DNA of 64,000 nucleotides from Flavobacterium sp. CS20. GTDB taxonomy: Bacteria > Bacteroidota > Bacteroidia > Flavobacteriales > Flavobacteriaceae. The stretch is taken from the NCBI RefSeq assembly GCF_018080005.1, contig NZ_CP073015.1:2818501-2882500 (forward strand), written 5' to 3'. Below, in pieces: positions 36,780 to 46,687 of this stretch. Positions within the stretch are counted from its first letter, which is position 1. The number at the start of each line of letters is the position of its first letter. The notes under the pieces are model-generated. The model worked only from the letters and a program-made list of their open reading frames with translations. It was not told the origin of the DNA and searched no databases. The position numbers and the translations under genes are program-made.

Positions 36780-39203
36780 ATGAAGATATCTTATAATTGG
36801 TTAAAAGATTTTATTGACATAAAGTGGTCAGCTGAAAAAATTGAAACCATTCTTACAGATTTAGGTTTAGAAGTTGAAGGCATAGAAAATTTTGAATCCA
36901 TAAAAGGACAATTAGAAGGTCTTGTAGTTGGGAAAGTTTTAGAATGCAAAAAACACCCAAACGCCGACCGATTAAAATTAACTCAAGTTGATATTGGCGA
37001 AAAAGACCCAGTTCAAATTGTATGTGGTGCACCAAATGTAAATAAAAATCAGTGGGTTCCTGTCGCAACTGTTGGCACAACCATTTACAATCAAAAAGGA
37101 GAATCTCTTAAAATCAAAAAAGGCAAGATAAGAGGCGAAGTTAGTATGGGTATGATTTGTGCCGAAGATGAAATTGGTTTGGGCAAATCACACGACGGTA
37201 TTATGGTTTTAGAAGGTGACTTTCAACCTGGTCAAGCTTTAAATACGGTCTTTCCTGTTGAAACAGACAAAGTGTTTGAAATCGGATTGACCCCAAACCG
37301 TGCTGATGCTATGAGCCATTGGGGCGTAGCTCGCGATTTGAGAGCTGGTATTATGCATCAAGGTAAAAGCCTACCAATCAATACACCTTCAATAAGTAAT
37401 TTTCACGTTGAAGATCGTTCAAGACGAACTAAAATAGAAGTTAAAAACTCTGAATTAGCACCAAGATATTGTGGCATAACAATAACAGATATAAATATTG
37501 ACGTTTCCCCACTATGGCTTCAAAATAGATTGAAAGCCATTGGCATCAATCCTAAAAACAATATCGTTGACATCACTAATTATGTGATGCACGAAATTGG
37601 TCAACCCTTGCACGCTTTTGATGCTGACAAAATTAAAGATTCCCAAATTATGGTCAAAACCTTAGATGAAGGCAGTTTATTTACCACCTTAGATGGTGTT
37701 GAGCGAAAACTTTCTTCAGAAGATCTAATGATTTGTGATACAGAAAAACCGCTCTGCATTGCTGGTGTTTTGGGTGGTGAAAATTCAGGCGTTTCTGAAA
37801 CAACAAAAAGCATTTTTTTAGAAAGTGCTTATTTCAATTCTGTAAGTGTGCGTAAAACAGCTAAAAGACACGGAATCAATACCGATGCTTCGTTTAGATT
37901 TGAACGTGGCATTGACCCACACATTACAGAAGATGCTTTAAAACGAGCAACTATTTTAATCAGTGAAATTGCAGGTGGTAAAATCAGTAGTGAAATTGAT
38001 GATTTTTACCCTAAAAAAATTGAAGACCACCAGGTTTTTCTCACCTTTGATAAAATCAATTCGCTTGTTGGTGAAGAGTTGGATTCTGGAGTTATAAAAT
38101 CAATTTTGACATCTTTAGACATCAAAGTCAATAATGTTTCTGAAAGTGGAATGGGTCTAACCATACCAGCTTATCGCGTAGATGTAACACGCGAAGTAGA
38201 TGTGATTGAAGAAATTCTAAGAGTTTATGGCTACAATAAAATAAAGTTAGATAACAAATTTAATGTTTCTGTAGCCAATTCTTCAAAATTTGAAGATTAT
38301 AAAATTCAAAACATTATCGCTAATATGTTAGTGTCTAAAGGCTTTTACGAAACTATGGCAAATTCCTTGACAACTTCAGATTATACAGAATTTAGTAGCC
38401 AAATTTCAAAACGCAACAATGTTGAAATAATCAATCCATTGAGTCAAGATTTAGCTGTGATGAGACAGAGTTTATTGTTTTCTGGTTTAGAAAATATCAG
38501 TTATAATTTAAATCGAAAAAATGAAAATCTCAAGTTTTTTGAATTCGGCAAAAGTTATCATAAGTTTGATAAAAAAATAGCTGAACAAAAACACCTTTCT
38601 CTTTTTGTCGTTGGAAATAGAGTAGAAGAAAACTGGTTAAAATCTTCAAACCACATCGATTTCTTTTACCTAAAAGGTATTGTTGAAAGTGTTTTAGAAA
38701 AATTAGGTTTAAATTTTATATCTGCTCCAAATGAAGATGATACCATTGCAGAAGGCTTATCTTATAAAGTCAAGACAAAAACCCTTGTAAAATTTGGTCG
38801 GCTTAAAAAAGAAATTACAGAGGCTTTTGATGTTTCAAAAGAAGTTTTATACGCAGATTTTGATTGGGATACACTATTAAATCTAACAGCTAAGATTAAG
38901 TTTAAATCTCAAGATATTCCAAAATATCCAGAAGTAAGACGCGATTTTGCCTTGCTTATAGATGAAAATATTTCATTTGAGCAAATTGAGAATATTGCCA
39001 AAAAAACCGATAAAAAACTCCTGCAACAAGTCAACTTGTTTGATGTTTATCAAGGCGAAAATTTACCCGATGATAAAAAGAGTTATGCCGTCAGTTTTAC
39101 CTTTAGAGACCAAAACAAAACACTAACAGATAAACAAGTAGATAAAATCATGGCTAAACTGCAAAAACAATTTGAAACACAATTGCAAGCAGAGTTGAGG
39201 TGA
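36780..39203 (+). CDS. pheT: phenylalanyl-tRNA synthetase beta subunit
   Basis: The 807-residue protein is full length for bacterial PheT and shows its domains in order. First is the N-terminal tRNA-binding (EMAP-like) domain with V-V-G-K-V-L-E-C-K-K-H-P-N-A-D-R-L (about 50-66). The B3/B4 domain contains T-P-N-R-A-D near 178, and B5 and the catalytic-like core follow. The C-terminal anticodon-binding FDX domain carries V-R-R-D-F-A-L-L-I near 720. It pairs with PheS, which is not in this window, to charge tRNA-Phe. The gene is monocistronic and intact, an example of a core gene here free of lesions. Confidence 0.97.
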   Translation: MKISYNWLKDFIDIKWSAEKIETILTDLGLEVEGIENFESIKGQLEGLVVGKVLECKKHPNADRLKLTQVDIGEKDPVQIVCGAPNVNKNQWVPVATVGTTIYNQKGESLKIKKGKIRGEVSMGMICAEDEIGLGKSHDGIMVLEGDFQPGQALNTVFPVETDKVFEIGLTPNRADAMSHWGVARDLRAGIMHQGKSLPINTPSISNFHVEDRSRRTKIEVKNSELAPRYCGITITDINIDVSPLWLQNRLKAIGINPKNNIVDITNYVMHEIGQPLHAFDADKIKDSQIMVKTLDEGSLFTTLDGVERKLSSEDLMICDTEKPLCIAGVLGGENSGVSETTKSIFLESAYFNSVSVRKTAKRHGINTDASFRFERGIDPHITEDALKRATILISEIAGGKISSEIDDFYPKKIEDHQVFLTFDKINSLVGEELDSGVIKSILTSLDIKVNNVSESGMGLTIPAYRVDVTREVDVIEEILRVYGYNKIKLDNKFNVSVANSSKFEDYKIQNIIANMLVSKGFYETMANSLTTSDYTEFSSQISKRNNVEIINPLSQDLAVMRQSLLFSGLENISYNLNRKNENLKFFEFGKSYHKFDKKIAEQKHLSLFVVGNRVEENWLKSSNHIDFFYLKGIVESVLEKLGLNFISAPNEDDTIAEGLSYKVKTKTLVKFGRLKKEITEAFDVSKEVLYADFDWDTLLNLTAKIKFKSQDIPKYPEVRRDFALLIDENISFEQIENIAKKTDKKLLQQVNLFDVYQGENLPDDKKSYAVSFTFRDQNKTLTDKQVDKIMAKLQKQFETQLQAELR

Positions 39204-39303
39204 TTGTTGAATAAATTTCATTTAAAATAAACTTTATCGCGTTTGTTTACATGCTTAAAGTATAATTTATAAGGTTTTTGTAAATTTGGTAAAATCTGAA
39301 AAT

Positions 39304-39522
39304 ATGGATATTCAAGCAACAAAGCTTCAACTGGTTAAGACTATTTTAGAGAATGAAAATTCAGAATTTATCCTGAAAATTGCTGATTTTGTAAGTAAAG
39401 AAAAAGCTGATTTTTGGAATAAATTAAATACTTCTGAGCAACAAGAAATAAAACAAGGTATTCAAGAATTGAATGACGGAGAAAGGGTTTCATATCAATC
39501 TTTTTTAAAGAAAATATCCTAA
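39304..39522 (+). CDS. small antitoxin-like protein of a decayed ParE/RelE module
   Basis: The 72-residue acidic, helical protein ending E-R-V-S-Y-Q-S-F-L-K-K is of the 'addiction module component' kind. It starts at the ATG 39304; a TTG-type start earlier (39286) adds six residues. The stop TAA overlaps the ATG of the broken toxin (TAATG). The antitoxin is intact while the toxin is not. Confidence 0.7.
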   Translation: MDIQATKLQLVKTILENENSEFILKIADFVSKEKADFWNKLNTSEQQEIKQGIQELNDGERVSYQSFLKKIS

Positions 39523-39834
39523 TGAATGAATGTTTTTTTGTCCAAGCTTGCTGAAAAAAAAACTTCTTAAGTTTTATCTCAATATCTTTTAGAAGAATGG
39601 AATTTGAACACTCGAGATAAGTTCATATCTAAATTAACCGATAAAATCAATCAAATATCAGCATAACCGGAGAGTTGTCCACAATCAACAGAATTTAAAG
39701 GTCTTTATAGATGCGTAGTAACAAAACAAACTACCTTTTATTATAGAATATCAAAAAAATCGAATGAAATCGAGATAATCACTATTTTTGATACACGACA
39801 AGACCCAAACAAACTTGAAAAAGATATAAATTAA
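39522..39834 (+). pseudogene. ParE/RelE-type toxin with several indels and a stop codon
   Basis: A toxin of about 100 residues can be pieced together: V-F-L-S-K-L-A-E-K-K-L-L-K-L-S-Q-Y-L-L-E-E-W, then Y-R-C-V-V-T-K-Q-T-T-F-Y-Y-R-I and I-F-D-T-R-Q-D-P-N-K-L. The frame is broken by an extra T after ATGAATGAA, one extra A in the A9 run (39554-39562), two extra T soon after, and a TAA at about 39664. Four or more lesions in 310 bp prove genuine decay rather than a lone sequencing error. This toxin can no longer act. Confidence 0.82.
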
Positions 39835-39850
39835 AACCTTGGTTATTAGG

Positions 39851-40222
39851 CTATTTATGGTCTAAATTCAACCTGTCTTTTTTAGCAAGTTTACTCACCA
39901 CAAGCTCATAACTGTGATTAATCAAATGTTTGATAAATTTTTCAGTCAAATCTGAGTTTTCTATAACTACAGTATTCCAATGTTTTTTATGCATATGATA
40001 GCCTGGAAAAATGGAGTCTGGATATTTTTCTCGTAGCTCAATAGCCTTTTTGGGGTCGCATTTTAGATTAATACTGCACTCACCTGCTTCCCACTTTTTT
40101 AGAGAGGTTAAAGCAAACATTTTATTTATCACTTTAAAAACTAAAGTATCATCATCAAAGGGAAAGGACTCTGAACAGCCAGGTTTTGATAGACAATAAT
40201 TTCTATACTCTTCAATAGTCAT
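39851..40222 (-). CDS. MmcQ/YjbR family protein
   Basis: The 123-residue protein begins at ATG 40222 (M-T-I-E-E-Y); the earlier ATG reaches back into LysE and is unlikely. Motifs K-P-G-C-S-E-S-F-P-F-D-D-D-T-L-V-F-K and Y-H-M-H-K-K-H-W-N-T-V define the YjbR/CyaY-like DNA-binding fold. Members may bind DNA, but no clear cellular role exists. It overlaps the LysE gene by 11 bp and so is likely translated from the same transcript. Confidence 0.85.
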   Translation of the reverse strand: MTIEEYRNYCLSKPGCSESFPFDDDTLVFKVINKMFALTSLKKWEAGECSINLKCDPKKAIELREKYPDSIFPGYHMHKKHWNTVVIENSDLTEKFIKHLINHSYELVVSKLAKKDRLNLDHK

Positions 40223-40835
40223 GACTAAAAATAATATACAGTGCAATACCTACAAAAACAGTAATTTGTAAGTATTTAAATATAAAAGCAGATTTTGAAT
40301 AGTTCTGGATAAAATTATAAAATTTATGAGCAAATATGGCAATAACCCCAAAAATAATAAAAGCTTGAAGCATAAAAATAAAACCTAAAAAATAAAACTG
40401 AAAGATTGTGTTTTCGGTTTTGTTCCATAAAAATTGAGGAAAAAAAGCCATAAAAAACAAAGTAACTTTAGGATTAAGCACATTCATCAAAAAGCCTTGC
40501 TTTAAATAATTTTGAGATGTTTTTGTAATGGGCTTAGATTTTAACTCAATCGAAGCAGGTTCTTGATATATTTTGAATGCGAGATAAAGTAAATAAAAAG
40601 CCCCAGCTAATTTTATAATCAGAAATAAAATATCAGAAGCCGTAATCAAAGCCGAAACACCAAAAGCAACTAACGAGGTATGAACTAAAATTCCTAAAAC
40701 CAAACCCAAACTCAACAATAAGCCTTGTTTTTTGCCACGACTTAAACCAGTGACCAACACATAAATAATATCTGGACCTGGCGATAACGTCAATAAAACT
40801 GAAGCTACCAAAAATTGCAGGATAATCTCAAACAT
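40212..40835 (-). CDS. LysE-family amino-acid exporter
   Basis: A 207-residue protein with six membrane helices and the LysE/RhtB signature [10 protein letters not shown] (about 18-27). It exports amino acids such as lysine, homoserine or threonine; the substrate is not deducible. The start is placed at ATG 40833-40835; an ATG four codons earlier is also possible. It overlaps the pyrD end by 8 bp and the YjbR start by 11 bp, so the three genes form one unit with pyrD first. Confidence 0.88.
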   Translation of the reverse strand: MFEIILQFLVASVLLTLSPGPDIIYVLVTGLSRGKKQGLLLSLGLVLGILVHTSLVAFGVSALITASDILFLIIKLAGAFYLLYLAFKIYQEPASIELKSKPITKTSQNYLKQGFLMNVLNPKVTLFFMAFFPQFLWNKTENTIFQFYFLGFIFMLQAFIIFGVIAIFAHKFYNFIQNYSKSAFIFKYLQITVFVGIALYIIFSHDY

Positions 40836-41851
40836 AGCGATTGACATAAGCTTTTTTGATATCTTTCACCAACTTTGACTCTTCATAAACAAACCCTGTA
40901 TAAAGCTGAACTAAAGACGCACCAGCATTAAATTTTTCGAGGGCATCATTGGCAGAATGGATGCCACCAACCCCAATTATTGGAATATCGTTTTTTGTAT
41001 TTGTTTTTAGAAACTCAATAACTTCGGTTGACCTTTGCTTTAAAGGTTGACCACTCAAGCCACCAGTTTCATTTTGATGTTTAGATTTTAAATTATCTCT
41101 TGAGATGGTCGTGTTTGTTGCGATGATTCCAGCAATTTGACTTTCTTCTACAATGTTGAGAATATCAAAAAGTTGACTCTCATTTAAATCTGGTGCAATT
41201 TTAAGTAAAATGGGTTTGGGTTTTGGTCGAGATAAGTTGAGGTCTTGTAAGCGGTTTAAAATTTTTAAAAGCGGTTTTTTTTCCTGTAAATCTCTTAAAT
41301 CTGGTGTGTTTGGCGAACTCACATTTACCACAAAATAATCGACAACTTCAAACAAAGCTTTAAAGCAAATTTCATAATCATCTACAGCTTTATGGTTTGG
41401 TGTGGTTTTGTTTTTACCAATATTACCACCAATTATGATGTTACCTTTGTTTTTTAAAGCCTTCACCACAGCATCAACACCTTTATTATTAAACCCCATT
41501 CTATTGATCAGGGCTTTATCCTCTTTTAATCTAAACAACCGTTTTTTTAGATTACCAGGTTGTGGTTTTGGTGTTACCGTTCCTATTTCAATAAACCCAA
41601 ACCCAAGAGCAGACATCTCTTTATAAAATTCTGCATTTTTATCAAAACCAGCAGCAAGTACCAACTGGATTTTTAAATATTAAATCAAAAACTTTTGTTT
41701 GAAGCTTTTCAGACTCATATTTATAATGATTTTTATAAAGTATAGAAAGAAGTGGGGTTTTAAAAATCAATTTTAATAGACTTGTAGTTAAATGATGAAC
41801 GCGTTCAGGATCAAGACTAAAAAGGACAGGTCTAATAAGCTGTTTATACAT
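40828..41851 (-). pseudogene. pyrD: dihydroorotate dehydrogenase (class 2), interrupted by a one-base insertion
   Basis: PyrD oxidises dihydroorotate to orotate in pyrimidine synthesis, with quinone as acceptor for this membrane-associated class. The combined sequence has the N-terminal membrane-contact part (L-D-P-E-R-V-H-H near 15) and then [13 protein letters not shown]. At about 41659 an extra base inside G-L-A-A splits the gene: the 69-residue upstream part ends in T-C-C-W-F, and everything from the A-A-G-F-D motif on lies in the next frame. The downstream part keeps F-G-F-I-E-I-G, N-V-S-S-P-N-T and G-G-L-S-G-Q, with Ser as catalytic base. A TTG/ATG-like restart at 41664 gives 278 residues lacking the N-terminal quinone-side helices. 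Confidence 0.87.
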
Positions 41852-41935
41852 AAAAAAACTTTTATCAAAAATAAGGTTTAATAAACAAACTGAACAAAAA
41901 ACCCTAAATTTGAAATACTAAAACTATAATTGATT

Positions 41936-43179
41936 ATGATAAATAAAGAAGCTCTCCTAAATCGTTTCATTAAATACGTCAAAATAGACTCTCAAAGTAA
42001 TCCCAACAACAAATCCACGCCAAGCACCAAAAAGCAGTGGGAAATAGCAAATCTTCTTAAAGATGAACTCGTGCAAATTGGTTTAGAAGAAGTTAGTATA
42101 GACGAGAACGCCTATGTTATGGCAACTTTGCCTTCAAATATCAAAAATGATGTTCCTTGTATAGGTTTTGTATCTCACTTTGACACTTCACCAGACTTTT
42201 TAGGAAAAAATGTCAATCCACAAATCCATAAAAATTATGATGGCGAGGCTATAAAACTTAATGAAGAAAAAGTCTTGTCGCCAGATTATTTTGAAGATCT
42301 TAAACTTTATAAAGGTCAAACACTAATCACTACAGACGGAACAACACTTCTGGGTGCTGACGATAAAGCTGGTATTGCAGAAATTGTTTCTGCAATGGAA
42401 TATCTCGTTAAACATCCTGAAATTAAGCATGGTAGTATAAGAGTATGTTTTACACCAGATGAAGAAATTGGTCGTGGTGCACACAAGTTTGATGTTAAAA
42501 AGTTTGGGGCAAAATGGGCTTATACCATGGACGGCAGTCAAGTTGGTGAATTAGAATACGAAAATTTTAACGCAGAGAAGCTAAAATCAGAATAAATGGC
42601 AAAAGTGTTCATCCAGGCTATGCTAAAGACAAAATGATTAACAGCAGTTTAATAGCGACAAAACTTATTAGTGTTTTGCCAGAATCAGAAATTCCAGCAA
42701 AAACTGAAGGTCGTGAAGGTTTTTTTCATCTGACAAAAATTAATGGAGATGTAAGCTCAACAGAACTTCATTTTATCATTAGAGACCACGATAAGAATTT
42801 ATTTGAAAACCGCAAGCATCTTTTAAGAGATATCGTTTCAGAAATTAATAAACAATATGGTATTAACACAGTTCAAATAGAAATTAAGGATCAATATTTT
42901 AATATGAAAGAAAAAATTGTTCCCGTGATGCATAGTATTGATATTGCTAAAAAAGCTATGGAACAATGTGGGGTTAAGCCATTAATTAAACCAATTAGAG
43001 GCGGAACTGATGGTGCTCAATTAAGCTATATGGGCTTACCTTGTCCTAATATTTTTGCTGGTGGGCATAATTTTCACGGTCCTTATGAATATGTTCCATT
43101 AGAAAGTATGCAAAAAGCCACAGAAGTCATTATCAAAATTGCAGAAATAACTTCAGAGACTTATGCACAGAATAATTAA
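41936..43179 (+). pseudogene. pepT: peptidase T (M20 tripeptidase), frameshifted in the middle
   Basis: PepT removes N-terminal residues from tripeptides in the cytoplasm using two zinc ions. All ligand motifs are seen: S-H-F-D-T-S (His/Asp, about 79), G-A-D-D-K-A-G (Asp, about 141), P-D-E-E-I-G (Glu pair, about 174), M-D-G (Asp, about 197) and, in the second part, G-G-H-N-F-H (His). A missing base near 42575 stops the first frame after about 220 residues; the second frame resumes at about 42580 ([13 protein letters not shown]). Neither fragment has the full zinc site. The start is ATG 41936 (TTG 41930 would add two residues). Confidence 0.88.
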
Positions 43180-43261
43180 ATATTCGAGGCATTTTAATAA
43201 AAATTGATTTTAGATTATTTTTTAACCTATATCAAATCTTCAAAATAAGAAACAGAAAAAT

Positions 43262-44548
43262 TTATTTGTTTTTAAAAACAGGTAAAAGTTGAGTACTGAC
43301 CTCACCAAAACCAATTCTAACCTCGTGGTTTTGACAATAACCTCTCATCGTTACAGTATCAAAATCTTCAATAAATTTTCGTTCCTTACCATCATTTAAC
43401 CTTAAAGGTTTTTCTCCACGCCAAGTTAATTCTAACATTGACCCATAAGAACCTGGCGTTGGTCCAGAAATGGTTCCACTAGCCATCATATCACCGCTGT
43501 TAACTGGGCAACCATTGATGGTATGATGTGCCAATTGTTGACTCATATTCCAATACATATATTTAAAATTGGTATGTGATACGACGGTTTCAGTAGCGTT
43601 TTTAGGTGTTATTCCAACTTCTAAATTGATATCAAAACTCTTTTTGTTGTCTTTTGATTTTAAATAAGGTAAAAGTGGTTTAATAGGTTTTGGACTCTCA
43701 GTTCTAAAAGGCTCTAAAGCATCAAGAGTTACAATCCACGGTGATATTGAAGAGGCAAAACTTTTGGTCAAAAACGGACCAAGTGGCACATATTCCCATT
43801 TTTGAATATCACGTGCACTCCAATCATTAAAAATGACCATACCAAAAATATTGTTTTCGGCATCATCAATAGGAATAGGCTGTCCCAAGTGATTAGTCGC
43901 GGTGGTTACAAAAGCCATTTCCAATTCAAAATCGACCAATCGTGAAGGACCAAAAATAGGTTCGTTAGCTCCCTTTGGTAATTTTTGACCTTGAGGACGA
44001 TGCACATGAATACCGCTAGGAATAATCGATGAACTTCTACCATGATAACCTACAGGTAAGTGAAGCCAATTGGGTAACAAAGCATTTTCTGGATCTCTAA
44101 ATATTTTACCCACATTTGTTGCATGCTCTTTACTAGAATAAAAATCAGTGTAATCACCAACTTGAACAGGCATCTGCATTTCGATTTCATCAAGCTTAAA
44201 CAAAACCGTTTGGCGATGATCTTTATTATTTTTTAATTTAGGATTATTGGCATCAAATATTTCAGCTATTCTATTTCTGACACTTCGCCAAGTTTTTCTA
44301 CCATCGGCAATAAAATCATTTAAAGTATCTTGAAGAAAAATATCATCAGTTAAAGGAATGCCTTCAAAATACCCTAATTGATGTAAAGCACCAAGGTCAA
44401 TAGCGTAATCGCCAATTCGTGTACCAATAGTGATAATATCATCTCGAGTTAGAAACACACCAAAAGGAATATTTTGTATTGGAAAATCAGTGTTATCAGG
44501 AATCTCTAACCAGGTTTTTCGTTTGGGATCGTTGGCCAATAAGCTCAT
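43262..44548 (-). CDS. fahA: fumarylacetoacetase
   Basis: The 428-residue enzyme catalyses the last step of tyrosine breakdown, splitting fumarylacetoacetate to fumarate and acetoacetate in the cytoplasm. The active-site motifs are present: D-Y-T-D-F-Y near 132 (metal Asp), G-Y-H-G-R-S-S-S (His, about 170), E-L-E-M-A-F near 240 and N-D-W-S-A-R-D-I near 271, plus the C-terminal G-T-I-S-G-P. The length is normal. No other tyrosine-degradation gene (hppD, hmgA) is next to it. It is divergent from glyA with a shared intergenic region of 113 bp. Confidence 0.95.
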   Translation of the reverse strand: MSLLANDPKRKTWLEIPDNTDFPIQNIPFGVFLTRDDIITIGTRIGDYAIDLGALHQLGYFEGIPLTDDIFLQDTLNDFIADGRKTWRSVRNRIAEIFDANNPKLKNNKDHRQTVLFKLDEIEMQMPVQVGDYTDFYSSKEHATNVGKIFRDPENALLPNWLHLPVGYHGRSSSIIPSGIHVHRPQGQKLPKGANEPIFGPSRLVDFELEMAFVTTATNHLGQPIPIDDAENNIFGMVIFNDWSARDIQKWEYVPLGPFLTKSFASSISPWIVTLDALEPFRTESPKPIKPLLPYLKSKDNKKSFDINLEVGITPKNATETVVSHTNFKYMYWNMSQQLAHHTINGCPVNSGDMMASGTISGPTPGSYGSMLELTWRGEKPLRLNDGKERKFIEDFDTVTMRGYCQNHEVRIGFGEVSTQLLPVFKNK

Positions 44549-44629
44549 ATTAAAGTTTTATAGTGTAAATAAAAAGATTAAACATTATTCAAATATATTA
44601 TTTTATGTTAATTAACCGAATGCTTTTAT

Positions 44630-44637
44630 TATTTTTG
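44630..44637 (+). promoter_or_regulatory. putative glyA -7 promoter box (TATTTTTG)
   Basis: The octamer matches TAnnTTTG and lies 25 bp upstream of the glyA ATG at 44662. No TTG-type -33 box is obvious, so confidence is moderate. Confidence 0.45.
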
Positions 44638-44661
44638 AATCAGTTTTAACGATAAATTATT

Positions 44662-45948
44662 ATGACAGAAGATAAAGAAATATTTAAGCTTATTTCAGCA
44701 GAAGAATCTCGACAAAAAAATGGATTAGAACTTATTGCCAGTGAAAATTTTGTTAGCCCAAACGTGCTAAAAGCGACGGGTTCTGTTTTGACCAATAAAT
44801 ACGCCGAAGGCTATCCAGGCAAACGCTATTATGGCGGATGCGAAATTGTTGACCAAGTCGAACAAATTGCGATAGATAGAGCCAAAACTTTGTTTGGAGC
44901 AAGTTTTGCTAATGTTCAGCCACACTCGGGTTCTCAAGCTAATACGGCTGTTTTTTCAATGTGCTTACAACCAGGTGATAAAATTTTAGGCTTTGATTTA
45001 TCGCATGGCGGTCATTTAACGCATGGTTCACCTGTAAATTTTTCTGGAAAACTTTACAATCCTGTTTTTTATGGCGTTGATAAAGAAACGGGAATAATTG
45101 ATTATAACCAAGTTGAAAGCGTTGCACTCAAAGAAAAACCTAAAATGATTATCGCTGGTGCTTCAGCCTATTCCAGAGAAATAGATTATAAAGCCTTTAG
45201 ACAAATTGCAGATAAGGTTGGTGCAATTTTGTTAGCCGATATAGCACATCCTGCAGGATTAATTGCAAAAGGATTGCTTCAAGACCCTATTCCGCATTGT
45301 CACGTGGTAACTTCAACTACCCATAAAACACTTCGTGATTCACGTGGTGGAATTATTTTAATCGGCGAAGATATCGACAACCCATTTGGTGAAAAGTTTA
45401 AAAGTGGAAAGCTTAAAAAAATGTCATCTCTGATGAATTCTGGTGTTTTTCCTGGCAATCAAGGCGGTCCATTAGAACATATTATTGCTGCCAAAGCCGT
45501 AGCATTTGGTGAAGCATTGACTGACGAATTTTTACATTACACAATCCAAGTCAAGAAAAATTCGGAAGCCATGGCAAAAGCTTTTGTGGACAAAGACTAC
45601 AATTTAATTTCTAATGGAACTGATAACCACATGATGTTAATCGATTTGCGAAATAAAAACATCACAGGTAAAGCGGCTGAAGAAGCTCTTGGCAAAGCTG
45701 GTATCACTGTCAACAAAAACATGGTGCCTTTTGATGACCAATCGCCGTTTGTTACTTCTGGTATTCGTGTTGGCACGCCCGCCATTACTACAAGAGGATT
45801 TGTTGAATCTGATATGAAATGGGTGGTTGACTTGATAGATGAAGTCATCACAAATCACGACGATAATAAAGCTTTAGAAATTTTAAAACAAACTCTCGAA
45901 ACAAAGGTTAAAAACAAACCTTTGTTTGTAGAAACCCAAATTGCGTAA
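44662..45948 (+). CDS. glyA: serine hydroxymethyltransferase
   Basis: The 428-residue PLP enzyme interconverts serine and glycine while loading tetrahydrofolate. Recognised are [10 protein letters not shown] near 19, Y-P-G-K-R-Y-Y-G-G near 51, P-H-S-G-S-Q-A-N near 92 and the PLP lysine in T-S-T-T-H-K-T (about 223). It is followed 31 bp later by the broken DUF2059 gene, with which it may be co-transcribed up to the terminator at 46416. Confidence 0.96.
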   Translation: MTEDKEIFKLISAEESRQKNGLELIASENFVSPNVLKATGSVLTNKYAEGYPGKRYYGGCEIVDQVEQIAIDRAKTLFGASFANVQPHSGSQANTAVFSMCLQPGDKILGFDLSHGGHLTHGSPVNFSGKLYNPVFYGVDKETGIIDYNQVESVALKEKPKMIIAGASAYSREIDYKAFRQIADKVGAILLADIAHPAGLIAKGLLQDPIPHCHVVTSTTHKTLRDSRGGIILIGEDIDNPFGEKFKSGKLKKMSSLMNSGVFPGNQGGPLEHIIAAKAVAFGEALTDEFLHYTIQVKKNSEAMAKAFVDKDYNLISNGTDNHMMLIDLRNKNITGKAAEEALGKAGITVNKNMVPFDDQSPFVTSGIRVGTPAITTRGFVESDMKWVVDLIDEVITNHDDNKALEILKQTLETKVKNKPLFVETQIA

Positions 45949-45979
45949 CCTAATTAATTATTAATCCTTAAATATTTTT

Positions 45980-46387
45980 ATGATGAAAAAAACCATTTTA
46001 TTAACCTTAACCTTGTTCTTAGGAACATTTATTTATGCACAAGCTCAAGACGAAGCTTTTGTTCAAGATGCTTACAAACTCACTAAACTATCTTCTGGTG
46101 CTGTAGAAGCCAATATGAGTCAAATTTACACAATGATTCCTGAAGATAATGTAGAGGCTTTCAAAAAAGAACTCCAACCTATTATGGATGATTTTTATAT
46201 GAAATTGGCCTAAAAGAGTACTGAATATTACACTCACGATGAAGTCAAAGAGCTATTAAACTTTTATAATAGTGAACTCGGTCAAAAAACACTTGAAGTT
46301 CAAGAAAAAATGACTAAAGAATCTATGGGAATGGCACAAGAACTCAATATGAAATTGATGCCATTGATTCAAAAATATACGAAGTAA
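45980..46387 (+). pseudogene. DUF2059 exported protein with an in-frame TAA
   Basis: The 135-codon reading frame has a signal peptide (about 1-21) and the helical DUF2059 region. A TAA at 46211-46213 cuts it after 77 residues (M-K-L-A, then stop), but the same frame continues K-S-T-E-Y-Y-T-H-D-E-V-K and ends properly at a TAA at 46385-46387. D-E-V-K-E-L-L-N-F-Y-N-S-E-L-G-Q-K is the typical DUF2059 core, so the most conserved part is lost. One substitution explains it; read-through is possible but unsupported. Confidence 0.78.
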
Positions 46388-46415
46388 GTTTAGAATTAAG
46401 AAAAGTTTATTTTTC

Positions 46416-46446
46416 AAAACCGTCTCAAAAAGAGGCGGTTTTTTTA
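46416..46446 (+). terminator. rho-independent terminator
   Basis: AACCGTCTC, five A, GAGGCGGTT and then a T run form a stem of eight to nine pairs with a poly-T tail, 30 bp after the DUF2059 stop. It probably ends the glyA transcript. Confidence 0.85.
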
Positions 46447-46449
46447 TAT

Positions 46450-46683
46450 TTGAACCAACCCAAAATCTTTCCTAATCCAGCAACTTCTGATGTCAATATT
46501 AGCTCAATTAACCCAATTAAAAAACTCAGTGTTTACTCTTTACAAGGTGAATTATTATTTCAAAAAAAATATAATCAAACGGATATCAATTTAGATATTC
46601 AAAACTTCGCCGACGGAATTTATATTTTAGAATTACAAGATAAAACTCGTTCATTTAAGCAGAAATTGATTGTTAGGAATTGA
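46450..46683 (+). CDS. orphan T9SS type A C-terminal sorting domain
   Basis: The 77 codons read almost entirely as a Por-secretion C-terminal domain: F-P-N-P-A-T-S-D-V-N-I near 6, L-S-V-Y-S-L-Q-G-E-L, F-A-D-G-I-Y-I-L-E-L and a basic end L-I-V-R-N. Such a domain normally forms the tail of a large secreted protein and is cleaved at the surface. Here it begins directly after the terminator with a TTG and has no cargo or signal peptide. It is probably the leftover of a deleted secreted-protein gene and not an expressed gene. Confidence 0.7.
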   Translation: MNQPKIFPNPATSDVNISSINPIKKLSVYSLQGELLFQKKYNQTDINLDIQNFADGIYILELQDKTRSFKQKLIVRN

Positions 46684-46687
46684 TATG

